Part shown: one piece after another, positions 19,378 to 30,895 of the stretch
Layout of the letters: every line of letters starts with the position of its first letter
Numbering within the stretch: position 1 is the stretch's first letter
NCBI GenBank assembly: GCA_035771175.1
Contig: CM069603.1
Span: forward strand, 19,072,286-19,136,285
Length of the DNA: 64,000 bases
DNA from: Paratinospora sagittata
Lineage: Eukaryota; Streptophyta; Magnoliopsida; Ranunculales; Menispermaceae
Direction of reading: 5' to 3'
Translations under genes and position numbers: made by a program
The notes under the pieces: model-generated
Told to the model about the DNA's origin: nothing
Databases searched by the model: none
What the model saw: the letters and a program-made list of their open reading frames with translations, nothing else

Positions 19378-21939
19378 TGTAACGCCCGTACCTTAAGATG
19401 ATGTCATTTTTACCCATAGAGTACCCGTATAGGTATGCGTATATGTATTTAATACTTGATGCGTGTCGGTTTGAGTGTTCCCGCATGCTTTTATGTTGTT
19501 TAGAGTGCGCGTAAAGTTTCGGAACCATCGGACACCATTCGGAGTCGAAAATGTCAAAAATCGAGTTTGGAAACATGCAGCTCGCTCCATGGAAGAGAAG
19601 CTTGCTCCATGTACTGATCCGAGGCACAAAAAAGTTTTCATGGCATGGAGGAGCACATTCCATGAGGAAAATCTGAAATTTTGAAAATCACCAGAATTGA
19701 TGGAGCACACTCCATGAACCCAAAAATCCAAAAAAATTGATTTTTCAGACTGGTGAAGCACGCTCCATGGCCGTGTACTGCTCTCCATGCTGGGCAAATG
19801 CAAATTTTTTATAACTTTTTGTGTAGGCCCTAGCACGCGTATATAAGCAAGCACGTGTATATAAGCAACCAACACTCATTTCTCGTCTATTTTACACCAA
19901 ATTGAAGGGAAAGAGAGGGAAAAAGAGGAAAAAGGAGTTGACGGTGCCTTCAAAAGGGGCTTCCACTCAAATCTTGCTCTAAGGTATAATTTTTTTATTT
20001 TCTTCCATTGGAATACCTTCAATGTTGTTTACTATCTTTTGAATGGTGTATCTTTTGTGATGGACCTAGGTTTTGTGTAGAACTAGGCTAGGGTTTGGTT
20101 TGCATGTGCTCATATGAGCTTGTAAACGGTAGTGATGACTTCCCTTGACCTAAAGCTACACCCAAGGAGTGTTTTCCACACTTGAATCCCGAATTTGAAA
20201 GGGGTGGTGGAGGAACACATGTTGGAGTTAGGTCTTGCATGTTAGGTATGTGTGATTAGAAGGTGTTGGGAACCCATTAATGGTGAAACCCCCAATTTCT
20301 AGCAAGAAATTGGTAGGGTTGTGTATATTTGACCTAAACCTAGGTTATAGACTTAGGGTTTTCTATTCAAGTTGCATGTCATCTATGTTGATCAAATGGG
20401 TAAATGTGGATGATTGATGGTTGAATTTACTGATTTTGAATGTTAAAAAACCTAGGTGCAGTGCAAATTTGGCCTAGGCCATGAATTTGGGGATTTGCCC
20501 AAATTTGGGGATTTTGACCTAAACTAAGTCAATTGCTTAAATTGACATGGGGATTAGTTTAGTTGACCCTAATTATGATTGAATGCATAATATTATGATG
20601 GTTGGATCATGGGAATCAACCTCATGCATTTTATTTTTGGGTTAAATGTGGTTTAATTAGATGTAAAATGGGTTCATTAAGCTATGTGGGTTAGCTCATA
20701 GGTGCAACCATTTTAGAGTCTTAATCGGCTATTGAATTGGCGTTTATTCAAGGCTGAATGTCATGCATTTGGACTGATTTTAATAAAGAATGAACCTATG
20801 TATATGCAGGGTTTGTGAATGATCCAGGTGTCCTAATTAAGCCAATTGGAGGTTGAGGTGCATAGGAGTGTTTTGGTGGCATCCTAATACTCATAGTGGT
20901 TGGATTTGGATTGGCTAATCTAGCCAATCGATTTGTGAGTGTTTCCTTACTTTTGCTTTCTATATGTGGCATTGTAGTATAAAAGTGTTTTGAATGCTTA
21001 TCTATTGTAGTATGCATATGTTAATGATTCACGAAATGAATTTGAGCATAGTCTGGTTGGGTTAGCAATTGGGTTGTATGTAGTATCTCCTAAGCATGGG
21101 ATGCTTATGGAATTCCATAGGGCTGAACGGGGATCCTCAATTGTGGACTTTGCAGAGGGTTTCAACGGTAGGTGCAGAAGGGATCGCCTAGTTCTAGAAA
21201 ATGGTTTGGGAAGGATTGTATCCCGGTGACATTGCCGATCCCATGGAATCTAATAGATTACGGGTAAGAAGTCAATCGAGCAATGGGTGTCGCTCACCCA
21301 GGCTCTTGTATTGATTCATATTCAGGAGGTGTCTAGGATTGCATATAGCATGTTTAGAAAAAATGATATGCATTGACTTGGTTAATGACATGATGCATTA
21401 TATTTGGCATGTATGTAATCTTGTATATTGCCATGTTATTTAAATTGTTTTATTGATCTTGCCATGTTTTATCTAAATGCATATATGTTGCCACTTGTAG
21501 AAACATTCACTGAGTTTGTTGTAGCTCCTCCTCATTCTTATCATTTCAGGTTCGGATAGGAAAGGGAAGGGATAGGCTTAGCTACGGAGCATTTCCCCGT
21601 ATTTTGGTGATGTAGGTGCTTTAGTAACTTTCTGTGTTTTGGTAATTTGTACTAAATAACACCTATAGATATACTTAACACATAGATGGTTGTTTTATGG
21701 TTAGGTGTGATTTTTGTATATTTTGAACATTATGGACTTATGAAATTTTATGGTTGTCATTTTGGGGATGTAATTATATTGATGATTTGTTTATGTCCAT
21801 ATGTTTTGTCGTTGTATTGGGATTATGTTGTGTTGTTAGATAAGGCTGACGGGATGTCGGGGATATCAAGGGAGGATATACCCTCAATATCCCCAGGGTT
21901 CCGTGACGGTCATGGCGTCACTGATTGTGGGTTGTGACA
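19378..21939 (+). mobile_element. 3' LTR of chromovirus element B
   Basis: It runs from TGTAACGCCC to GGGTTGTGACA, 2,562 bp, collinear with 10,152-12,592. Differences include an 18-bp tandem duplication over the TATA box (19,832-19,867) and about 88 extra bases near 21,080-21,168. TGACGTCA of the 5' copy is TGGCGTCA here. Short ORFs on both strands near 19,393-19,875 are within the LTR and not genes. Confidence 0.92.
19832..19867 (+). promoter_or_regulatory. Duplicated TATA segment in B 3' LTR
   Basis: AGCACGCGTATATAAGCA (19,832-19,849) is followed directly by AGCACGTGTATATAAGCA (19,850-19,867). The 5' LTR has one copy. TATATAA therefore appears twice, 18 bases apart. Confidence 0.85.
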
Positions 21940-21944
21940 GGGCC

Positions 21945-22972
21945 CCTAGGGGCCACCCTATAAATAGGGGTGGCCCCCCTCAGTTGCTCCTCGCCGCCCC
22001 TCGCTCTCCTCTGTCTCCTTTGACTTTTTTGTGTTCTCCTACATTGCTGCACACTTCAAGAAGTTAGAAGAAAGTGCTACGCCACTGAAAGTGTGTTAAG
22101 GTGGGGAATGAAGGCTAAGTTTGCATTTGTTACTTGTTTAATAGTGAATTACATAGCATCATGCATCATATCTGTTACCATGTTTTACTTCATGCATTAG
22201 GCTATCTATTACAAATGTTAAATTAATAACCATGGGTGCTATGCCGTTACTTGGACCATGGGGATCATCATTATGATATATTATTGGGTGTCATGTCGTT
22301 ACACTGGACACGATAGAGTGACACTGTCACTGGTTAGCACTAGAACTCATTAGACCTCTCAGCTGCTAGATATTGTATCGGTGCCTCGGATCACAGGTTA
22401 CGAGTGAATGGTACCTGGTCTGTGATGCCGTGTGACCATGTGTCATTCATATCATTGCTTGATTGTATTGTTGTGGCATAACTGTCTCATGACTATTATT
22501 CTGTATTTATTATTATGCATGTAAGACTTGTTTACCCTACTTGATCTCACTGAGCTGTTGAGCTCACCCCGTTGCTAATCTTTCTAGGGAATTAAGATGG
22601 GTCAGGATGGATTTATTCTGGGGGTTATGGCCAAACCCGGTCTATGTTGGGACTTTTGTGTATGTATTCTCCCCAAGTCCTGTCAGATCGGTCTAAACTA
22701 TGGTGGCGATGGTTCTAGGCTTCTAGACGCCTTTCTTTGACTACTCCTTTTTTGTTATTTGGTACTTTTGTAGGGGTTTTGCCCTTGTTACCGTTTTGTT
22801 GCCTTTTTGCTATAAAGAATGTAACATTTAACAAACTCTATATGTGTAATATAACAATATTTTTCTTAATAGTTTGTATTGTATTATTGATGATGTGGGC
22901 CACTATGCTTTTGTATGTGTGATTCTGATTGAGTGGAGTGAGCATGCTAGGTCAACGAGGCGAGGTGTGACA
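21945..22972 (+). mobile_element. 3' LTR of element A, right part
   Basis: It continues the LTR interrupted at 10,151 and ends GAGGTGTGACA. GTTGA (22,973-22,977) follows and fits the host F sequence, so it is the likely right copy of A's target duplication; the left copy is outside the window. It contains the TATA box in an inverted repeat and a GAGCTGTTGAGCTC stem-loop at about 22,553. Confidence 0.85.
21949..21977 (+). promoter_or_regulatory. TATA box inside a perfect 10-bp inverted repeat (A LTR)
   Basis: GGGGCCACCC (21,949-21,958), TATAAATAG, then GGGTGGCCCC (21,968-21,977). A similar arrangement appears on the minus strand in the A-like LTR at about 62,822-62,853. Confidence 0.8.
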
Positions 22973-25900
22973 GTTGATCTCTTTATGTTCTATCTTATTG
23001 GTTTCAAAAGATTGTGTTCTTAAATTAATTTCTTAGTTTATAAATCATGGATCCTATCTCATTCAAACCCCTCTCCCGAGTGTAATTCGAATATCTATTC
23101 CTAAAACATCAATTCCTTCTCCCGAATGCAAACCAACAAGTCAAGAATGCATTAAGATCTATGATCCATGTTAACGATTTCAAAAGGTTTTGTATGTTGC
23201 AACCCACTCCGTATGAGTGACGTCACGACCGACACAGGATACAATATACGTCACGTGACGACGCATATAATACCCTGTCAGCCTTATCCAAAAATCACAT
23301 CCAATTTTTTCTCAAAATTTTGACAGAGCCTCATTTGTTTATTTGTCATATCATAACCTATCACAAGTCAAACACAATCAAGTAGAATTATGGTCATTCC
23401 GTTACTCATTCATCATCTAAACCTCACATTTCCATATATACACATCCATGTAAACCTATCCATACCCATCTATATGATACAAATATTATTATAGTGTTAT
23501 TTACATGTCTATTACTCAAAATAGAATTAAACTTTCTCAAACCATTTACATACATTACAAAAGAAGAAAGATTTTTTATCCTTCACGTGCTTTTTCCTTG
23601 CCTTTAGGATCCGAACATGAAATGTTTGAGAATTGGGTGAGCAACTACAACTCAGTAAATATTCCTAACTATGGCATCATATATGCATTTAATAAAAATC
23701 ATATGAATCAATACATTCAAATCTCATTCAAACATGCATGAAATATTTCATAATACATACATGCCATTAATTAATTCCAAAATATGCAGGGTTACAATAA
23801 AAACAAACAATCTCCCTCCTGCTAGTAATAGAGTGGGTATGCACTTTTTATTATGCATTTATAAGGAGTCTACGCTCGGATCTCTCACTACCCAATTCTC
23901 TTCTATGAATCATTTCAAATTAGAACTTAATCCCAATTCCAATGAAAAACTATCACTCGGACCATGAGAGTATTCAATCCTCATGCGGGACTGTCTTCTG
24001 GAAATGATCCTATGTTTTAACTTGTTCTACCAAGTCCAAAACATGCTCCAAGGTCAAATATTTTCATGAATTTAAAACAATGCAATAAATACATATATTC
24101 ATGATTTTAACACACAATTTATATTGTACAATGCCATATACAAGGAACCAAAGTCAAGAGATACTCACAGTGGTACCGTGTAGACCTACTTTCTACGACC
24201 ACTCTACTCTTCGTACCCAATAAACAATATAATCCTCTCATATATTCATTTCCTGATAATCCATAATCAATTATCAAATCATTATATTTATTTGGTTTTT
24301 AATTATTCATTAAAATCTAACTCTCCAATTATTTCTCATAATTCCATTTCAGTCTAAAATTCACATGAGGCGTCCAAAATACTAAAAATATCAATCGATA
24401 CCCAAAAATCATAATTTTGGTATCAAAATGTCTGGAATTCATTTCTCTATAATTCAATAGTTTCTAACCGGGATTTCATAAGCATTTGACATGGTTCGAA
24501 AGGTCCCTAGTGTTAAATTTGGCTTATGGCAACTGTACCGACACCAATATTACACTTGGATAGAAACAAACCACATATCTAGTATCTACACATCTATATG
24601 AATCATAATATATCATTTCTACGTGTTTCCACACAAAGTGGGTCCAAACCCCACTTTTGGAAACACTGTAAAACGCCTTTTATAGCAAAATTTATACCGA
24701 TAGAAACGTCACACGTAGCTTAAATTACAATTTTGCAACGAAAAAAAGGTGAAAATGGCTTACCGGCACGTCAAATTTGGCCGAGAAATCTGCGTTCTCC
24801 CCGTTCTCCTTTTCTTCTTTCTCTCTACAACCTCTTCACCCAATTCACGTTTTCTCTTAAAAAAAATTAAAACATTAAGGTTTAAAGATGAGCAACATGG
24901 TTGTTGTGATTCCATGCTTCAAACACTAATTACTAAGCAACTCCCCCATCTTATTATTCATATCATTCATTGAGCAACTCCTCATCTTATAATTCATATC
25001 ATTCATTTAGCTTTAATTCATTCAACTAAACTACTCATTTAACTTTAACAACTCTTCATTCATTAAATTACTGCATTATCAACTTTATTTAATCATTTAC
25101 CTATTGATTAAAATCATCACTTAAGTTAATAATTCGATTTATTTACAATTACCCCTTAAATATAGCATGTATTTTCATACACGCATAGATTTGCCTCTTA
25201 TGTACAAAATATGTGTGTTATACATCTCGATATACACGTAAGTCAACCTAGGTATTTGATTAAAACTATGGGGTGTTACATTGTAGGTCTCCCGACTCAA
25301 TACAAACTCCTTAGGTTACAATTTCTCGGTTCCAATTTGATAACACCTCTCCCGAGTATAAAAAATCAAATCTAACATTATCCAACAAGTGGCCAACAAA
25401 TTGAAAGCATTAAGGACTTGAAATTGTAAATAAACCAATAATTTATTCCAGAAAACCTGTGTAATAATCAAACCATAAAACAAATCATAGATCAATCAAC
25501 CTCTAGATTAAGAACTTAGCTTATGTTCATATTCAAAGATACAAGATAGATATTTAAAGAAAACATCAGTGAAATAAGCTAAAATAGAATAGGAATGAAA
25601 AAAGAAACTTCTTTTACAAGTGGAAAAACCCTTTTCTTCTTCTTCTTCAAGCCTGCAACTCTCCTTCTTCTTCAACTTCTTCTCTTGCCTTCCTTTTGCA
25701 AAACCTCAACCTCATCTATTCTAATGTGTTATAATATGTATCTAATGACGTCTCCCAACTAAAACAAACCCTAAATACAAGCTATATACAAAAGTGGGCA
25801 AAAAGACCAATAGCGGCACAAAAAACTCACAAGAAAATCTCAAAACTTGTGTTCTGGGTTCACCGGTGCCACTGCACCCGGTTATGGCTATGCACAGTTT

Positions 25901-26273
25901 TGTGCATTAATTGCTTTGTACATTTTACACATGTTCTTGGTCTCTTTTCAACACCATTTGAGCATTATCTCCACCACTTTGAAGCTCTTTATTTACCTAC
26001 AAAACAAAGTATAAACAAGTGTAAATACTATAAAATGAATCAAATCACTAACTATAAAGAAATGAATTCTAAGTAAATGATTCCTAAAATACTAACAAGT
26101 ATTAAAATATGATTTTCTCATGATACAAACCTATAGAAACCTAAGGTAAAACCGAAATAAACCTAAAACAACTAAATATTCTAATCATGCAAAAAACACT
26201 TGAAAACTAACCAAATGAACCTAAAAATCTAACAAAATAACATGCACAACACTAACCAAAACTCCACTTATCA
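22973..26273 (-). mobile_element. F1: right part of an F-family LTR, split by solo LTR C
   Basis: Segments 22,978-23,194 and 25,286-26,273 align to the F3 LTRs (29,333-30,895; 33,961-35,506), sharing TTTCAAAAGATTGTGTT, CTCTCCCGAGTG, GGTCTCCCGACTC and AATTTGATAACACCTCTCCC, and ending CACTTATCA. Orientation follows F3 (minus). The left part lies beyond A, outside the window. At its right edge it meets copia-type LTR D', so F1 is nested in that LTR. Confidence 0.8.
23195..25280 (-). mobile_element. Solo LTR C, 2,086 bp, in F1
   Basis: It runs from TGTTGCAACCC to GGGTGTTACA with a perfect 5-bp target duplication TTGTA (23,190-23,194 and 25,281-25,285). Host F sequence reads through when it is removed. 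The left end carries TGACGTCA (23,218-23,225) and CCCTGTCAGCC, which in reverse match the 3' ends of chromovirus LTRs B, E1 and G. It is therefore probably a chromovirus LTR in minus orientation. No coding content; the ORFs at 23,505-23,967 and 24,749 are chance. Confidence 0.85.
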
Positions 26274-27012
26274 AACGCGCTCCTTAAGTAAGGAACGCGC
26301 TCCTTAATTAAAGGAAAATCTGAGATTTTTTAGATTTCAAAGTAGAAATCTGCTTCTTCCTTGAGGAACGCTTTGCTGTGCCTCGGTGTGGTGTTTGTCT
26401 ATAAATACCAAATTTGCTCATTTGAAGAGCAACTTTTGCAAAACTTAGAGAATTTGTGCGATTTTCATCTTAGTATTTCTACAAGTCCAAAACATGTTCT
26501 TGAATGCTTTTAAACCTCTTTCAAACCAAAAGTTCACATACATTTGATCTATTGATTCATACTTTCGAAAAGTTCTCCAAATCTTTCAAAAATTTATGAA
26601 ACTTGTATGTTTCCATTGAGCAAGTGTTCAAGACGTTTTTGAGTACTATCTACACATGTTGTTGTGTCTTGATCATTCTTGAACGTGGTTTCTCTCATCC
26701 AACATCACACTTGAAAAATCATCGAGCTTCAACCTTACCCAAGTGGGGTAAAATTTCTTTAACTCGATTCTTGTGATTTTGTTTGAGCAAATCAATTTTG
26801 TATTTATGTTAACATCTTGAAAACTGATCTCGTTTTGATTGTTGTGTGTGAAACCCTATTTTGATCCTCATATCATTATATCTTGTTTAGTGGTTTCATA
26901 AACATCTTGTGGTATCGATTCATGTGTTAAAGTTATATTATATTGAATCGACTTCATAGATCAATACTTGGTTTGCATGATTTTTGATTTTAATCATTTA
27001 TACTTTTAGAAT
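26274..27012 (+). mobile_element. D': fragment of a copia-type LTR (inverted copy of D)
   Basis: It is collinear with the reverse complement of 36,300-36,985 in LTR D. It begins with GCGCTCCTT repeats (ACGCGCTCCTTAAG, GAACGCGCTCCTTAATT), then CTATAAATA (26,399-26,407) and TGAGCAAGTGTTCAAGACG further on. It is cut on the left by F1 and on the right by E1. Confidence 0.75.
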
Positions 27013-27915
27013 TGTAACACCCGTACTGTCACGACGCCTCTGAAGTAGGTTGACGTCATGACCGGCACAGTGTACTATACACTGTACATACCCGTATACA
27101 GTATACAATACCCTGTCAGCCTTTACGTACTCTCACAATCCATCCCAAACTTACAGAATTATTTTTTTTCTTCTATACCACAAATCAAATCCAATCAACT
27201 AGCTATATAGATGAACATTCCACTCACATTCATTTCATTCATTCCACAAATTAAATTCCCAACTGATAAATACATTTCATCATCCCAAGCATTTTATAAG
27301 ATTACCACACAACCCATCTAGGTGATAGTATGTTGGAGAAGAGAAATGGGGCATGAGACACTTGTGCACTCTCATGCACCAACTTGACATGTATTGGTCT
27401 CATGCACCAACTTGTCATGTGTTGGAGAAGAGAAGTGGGGCATGAGACACTTGTCCATTGTCATGCACCAACTTGACATGTGTTGGATAAGAGAAATGGG
27501 GCATGGGACACTTGTCCATTCTCATGCACCAACTTGACATGTGTTGGTCTCATACTACCCATACCAACCACATGTACTTTAACCAATCTCATGCTTGCAT
27601 GTATTTTAAATGTCCAATCCATCTAATACACCAAATTTTCATTCTCATTTATCCTTTTATTCAATCAATCATAACCCATATCAATTCATGGTTTAATGGG
27701 CCCACGCATAAATAATAACACATGCATTATACTTTAATTTAACATGACCCATATATAATTTATAATGCACATATTTATATACATTATCAAGCATCAAATA
27801 TACAAACATTAAACAACCATCAAACAAACACCAAACATATCAAGGCAAACACATAGAGTTTGGGCAAAATGCAATTGGGTTATGGGCTAGATGAAATAAA
27901 TTTTGGGGCGTCACA
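27013..27915 (-). mobile_element. LTR-like element E1, 903 bp, no target duplication
   Basis: TGTAACACCCGTACTGTC to GGGGCGTCACA. The end matches the end of E2 (GAGTTTGGGCAAAA, then GGGTTATGGGCTAGATGAAA). The left end, in reverse, resembles chromovirus LTR ends (TGACGTCATGACCGGCAC at 27,051). Flanks AGAAT and GTTTT do not match. Left neighbour is D', right neighbour H1, so this looks like a recombination product. It contains the 61-bp tandem repeat. Confidence 0.7.
27331..27541. repeat. 61-bp tandem repeat, three full units plus a partial unit
   Basis: Units at 27,331-27,391, 27,420-27,480 and 27,481-27,541 begin TGTTGGAGAAGAGAA and end CACCAACTTGACATG. A 28-base partial unit lies at 27,392-27,419. 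The array lies inside E1; E2 lacks it. Confidence 0.9.
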
Positions 27916-29011
27916 GTTTTGATGCTAACAAACAATATAACAAATTGTGCTAATGTTTCTATAAAGTATATTTCAACACCTAAAGTTAAAAAAAGCTAAT
28001 ACAAGATCAAAGTACTTCAAGCCTCTCAAGCAAAGGATTAAAGCAAAGGTTCAACCAAATTTAAAGTTTGGACAACTTGAAGGAAAGAAGAATTATGAGG
28101 TTGAGAGTCCTATTTATGTCTAGAATTAAGATGTAACCTACTTGTTCTAGTTTGCTCAATTACTCTCTTAAAAATCATGCATACATTAGTTTTTCATAAG
28201 ATCATATTCGAAGTTTTCAAGTTTTCGAAAATATTTTGATCTTTAACTTAATTTTGTTGAAATTGTTTTAAAACATGTTTTAAATGTTTTAAATGATCCA
28301 AATATGTTTAATTATGTTTCAAAATGCTTTTGATTTGTTGGAGTTGTCCTTGATATTCAAAATAATGATTTTTCCACGTAATCAAGGCCTCCAACGCATT
28401 AGCCAAGGGGTTTAGCACGCTAGCAGCTTGCAGGTGAAAGTTCCCGACACATGAATAGTGGATAGTGCGCTAGCCAATGTGGCCAGCGCGCTAGCGAGCA
28501 AGAGTTTTAGAACTCCGCTCTCGGGAACACTGGCCAGCACACTAGCATAGAGCGTCATCACGCTAGCACAATCGACCAGACGTTCTGACACTTCTGGGCT
28601 GCAAAATGTGGATTTTCTACTTGCAATTTTTTTATATATTTTCGCCCATTTGCTCTAATTTTTAAACAACATTTTCCCATACCAACTAGGAGATATTTCA
28701 GATCAATAGAACTGAAATCAAATATTAAAAACACACTATCCCTGGAGATTGAAATCCAAGGAAGGGCATTCTCTAGTTTTGTTCTTAAAACATTCTCTTG
28801 TTCATTTTGAGGACGCTCAAAAACATTTGGAAAATGTTTGGAGAGTGCTTGAGGACGCTCACCAACAATTCGATTTTTTTTAGCACAGTTCAACGTTTGA
28901 AAAACGGTCATCTAACCCTCCAACAGCTAGTTTCTTGTCTCTAACGGCTAGTGTTCCATTCTAATCTATAAATACATGCACTTAAGCCATTTTAAAGATA
29001 AGAGAGATGAT
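27916..29011 (+). mobile_element. Copia-type LTR H1 (right part)
   Basis: GTTTTGATGCTAACAAA at the left matches H2 at 51,258, where the start is TGTTTTGATGC. Shared with H2 are TACAAGATCAAAGTACTTCAAG and the promoter stretch AACGGCTAG to CTATAAATA (28,966-28,974). H1 has roughly 500 bases more than H2 upstream of the TATA box, including a GCGCGCTAGC motif array. It is cut on the right by F2. Confidence 0.65.
28398..28566 (+). repeat. AGCGCGCTAGC motif array in U3 of H1
   Basis: Copies visible are AGCACGCTAGCA, GTGCGCTAGCC, AGCGCGCTAGCG, AGCACACTAGCA and TCACGCTAGCA, roughly 400 bases before the TATA box. Most differences are C/T or G/A transitions. A minus-strand ORF across this region is a by-product. 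Confidence 0.7.
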
Positions 29012-29332
29012 CGTGATTTTATCTATATCGCAAGTGCATGACAATTAAGTTATACTATTTTCGATGAGATTGGGTTCAAGGAAAGTGATTCTACTATTAA
29101 TGCCCAAAACTACTATGAATTTATTTTTATCTAGGCGAATCAAATTGGATGAATTATGTGCTGAAATGTAAGTAAACGAAATCAAGACTAATTATTGCAA
29201 ATTCAATGTAAATTAAAGAGAAATCAATGAATATGGATTCTAGAGAATTGATTTCACTATGTTTTCTCTTATGGGTTTCAAAAGATTGTGTTATTGAATT
29301 AATTGTTGGAAATATAAATCATGGATTTTCTA

Positions 29333-30895
29333 TGGACTAAATTTAGATTCGCAAGTGTACAAATATCAAGTTATAATACTCATGGTGAGTGAGCTATCAT
29401 AGCCACAGGGAAGGTGATTTTACTAATCTTAATGCCCAATTCTACAATGTTTTTGATTTTATCTAGGTGATCAAAGTGGAGTGAATTAATGGATAAAATG
29501 CAAATTAAACAAAAGCTAATAGAAACAAACAAGATGAAATAAAAAATGAAGAGAAATCAATGGATTTATAGCTCTAGAGTTTAGATTTCCCTATGTTGTC
29601 TCTCACGATTTCAAAAAATTGTGTTAATGAATTAATTTCTGGAATTTATAAATCCTAAATCATTTTTCATTCAAACCCCTCTCCCGAGTGATAGCTTGAA
29701 TATCTACTCTCGATCTATCTATTCCCTCTCCCGAGTGACAAACCTTTAAATCAAGAATGCCTTAGGTTCTATGATTCATTTTAATGGATTTCAGAGGGTT
29801 TTATAGGTCTCCCGACTCGATACTCTACCCTAGGTTATAATTCCCTTAGGCCAATTTGATAACACCTCTCCTGAGTGTAAGAAATCAAATCTAAGTTCAT
29901 TCAAAGAGTGATAAAAAATTCGCAAGCATTAAGCATGGAGAATCATAAATAAACCCAAAAGATTTCTCAAAAACACAAAACAATGACTCAATCACAATAT
30001 CAAACAAAGCTAAATGAAAACTCTAGATTATCTATTTAGTTCATAAACCAATCCATGGATACAAGATAGAAAAGATGAAGAAAAAGGAAAGGAAACATTG
30101 CAAGAACTTAAGAAATAGAAATTAAAAGATGAAAACCCCCTTGAAGATCTTCTTTTCCTCTTCCAAAACCTACAACTCCTCCTAACTTTCTCCTTTTCTT
30201 TCTTTCTTCCCTATCTCTCCTCCCTTTTGCAAACCCTATCCGTCCTTTCTCTCTCCTTTTTTTGTGACCCCCAATCCTCTTATATGATATCCCTTTAAGT
30301 CTAGAAGAAGTAGAAAAAAATGACATCCAATTCTGAGTTGTATAACCTAAGATATCGTGAAAATACAAAACTCGCGCAAAAACAGATTTCATAACGGCGC
30401 CCCGGCTCCCAAAGTGTGAAATGCATTATTTTGTGCATTTTCTTCATGCTTTTGCACTTTTTCTCCATGGGACTTGTTGTGCAATTCCTTGAGACTTTTT
30501 CTCTATCTTTTATGCCTCATTTCATCCTTTTAAAGCTCTTTATTCCCCTACAAAACAAAACACAAGAAACTCAAGTAAATGATATATATTAATCAAGTGA
30601 CAAAAATCTATATGCAAGTATGTATTAACATGTAAAGTATGAGAGTATTAATATGAAATGATGCAATTGACTTTAGAAAAAATACCTAAAAATAATGATT
30701 ATATTTCTAAGCTATCCTAATGCATTTTATTCATGAAAACACCTAAAACTAACTTATAAAATTCATAAAACTATCTAATTGGACCTAAAACACTATATAT
30801 GAACAATTAATGCAAAAATACCTGGAAATTAACTAAATGCACCTAAAAACCTATCAAATTAACATGTAAACTAACAACTAAAACTCAACTTATCA
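29333..30895 (-). mobile_element. 3' LTR of F3
   Basis: From TGGACTAAATTTAG to CAACTTATCA on the plus strand; 1,563 bp. Near-identical over long stretches to 33,961-35,506. In the sense direction the element ends here. Confidence 0.88.

Noticed and set aside
19367..19875. Minus-strand ORFs of 98 and 160 codons
   Set aside because: They are antisense to the B 3' LTR promoter region; the 5' LTR equivalent at 10,293-10,632 has unrelated-length frames.
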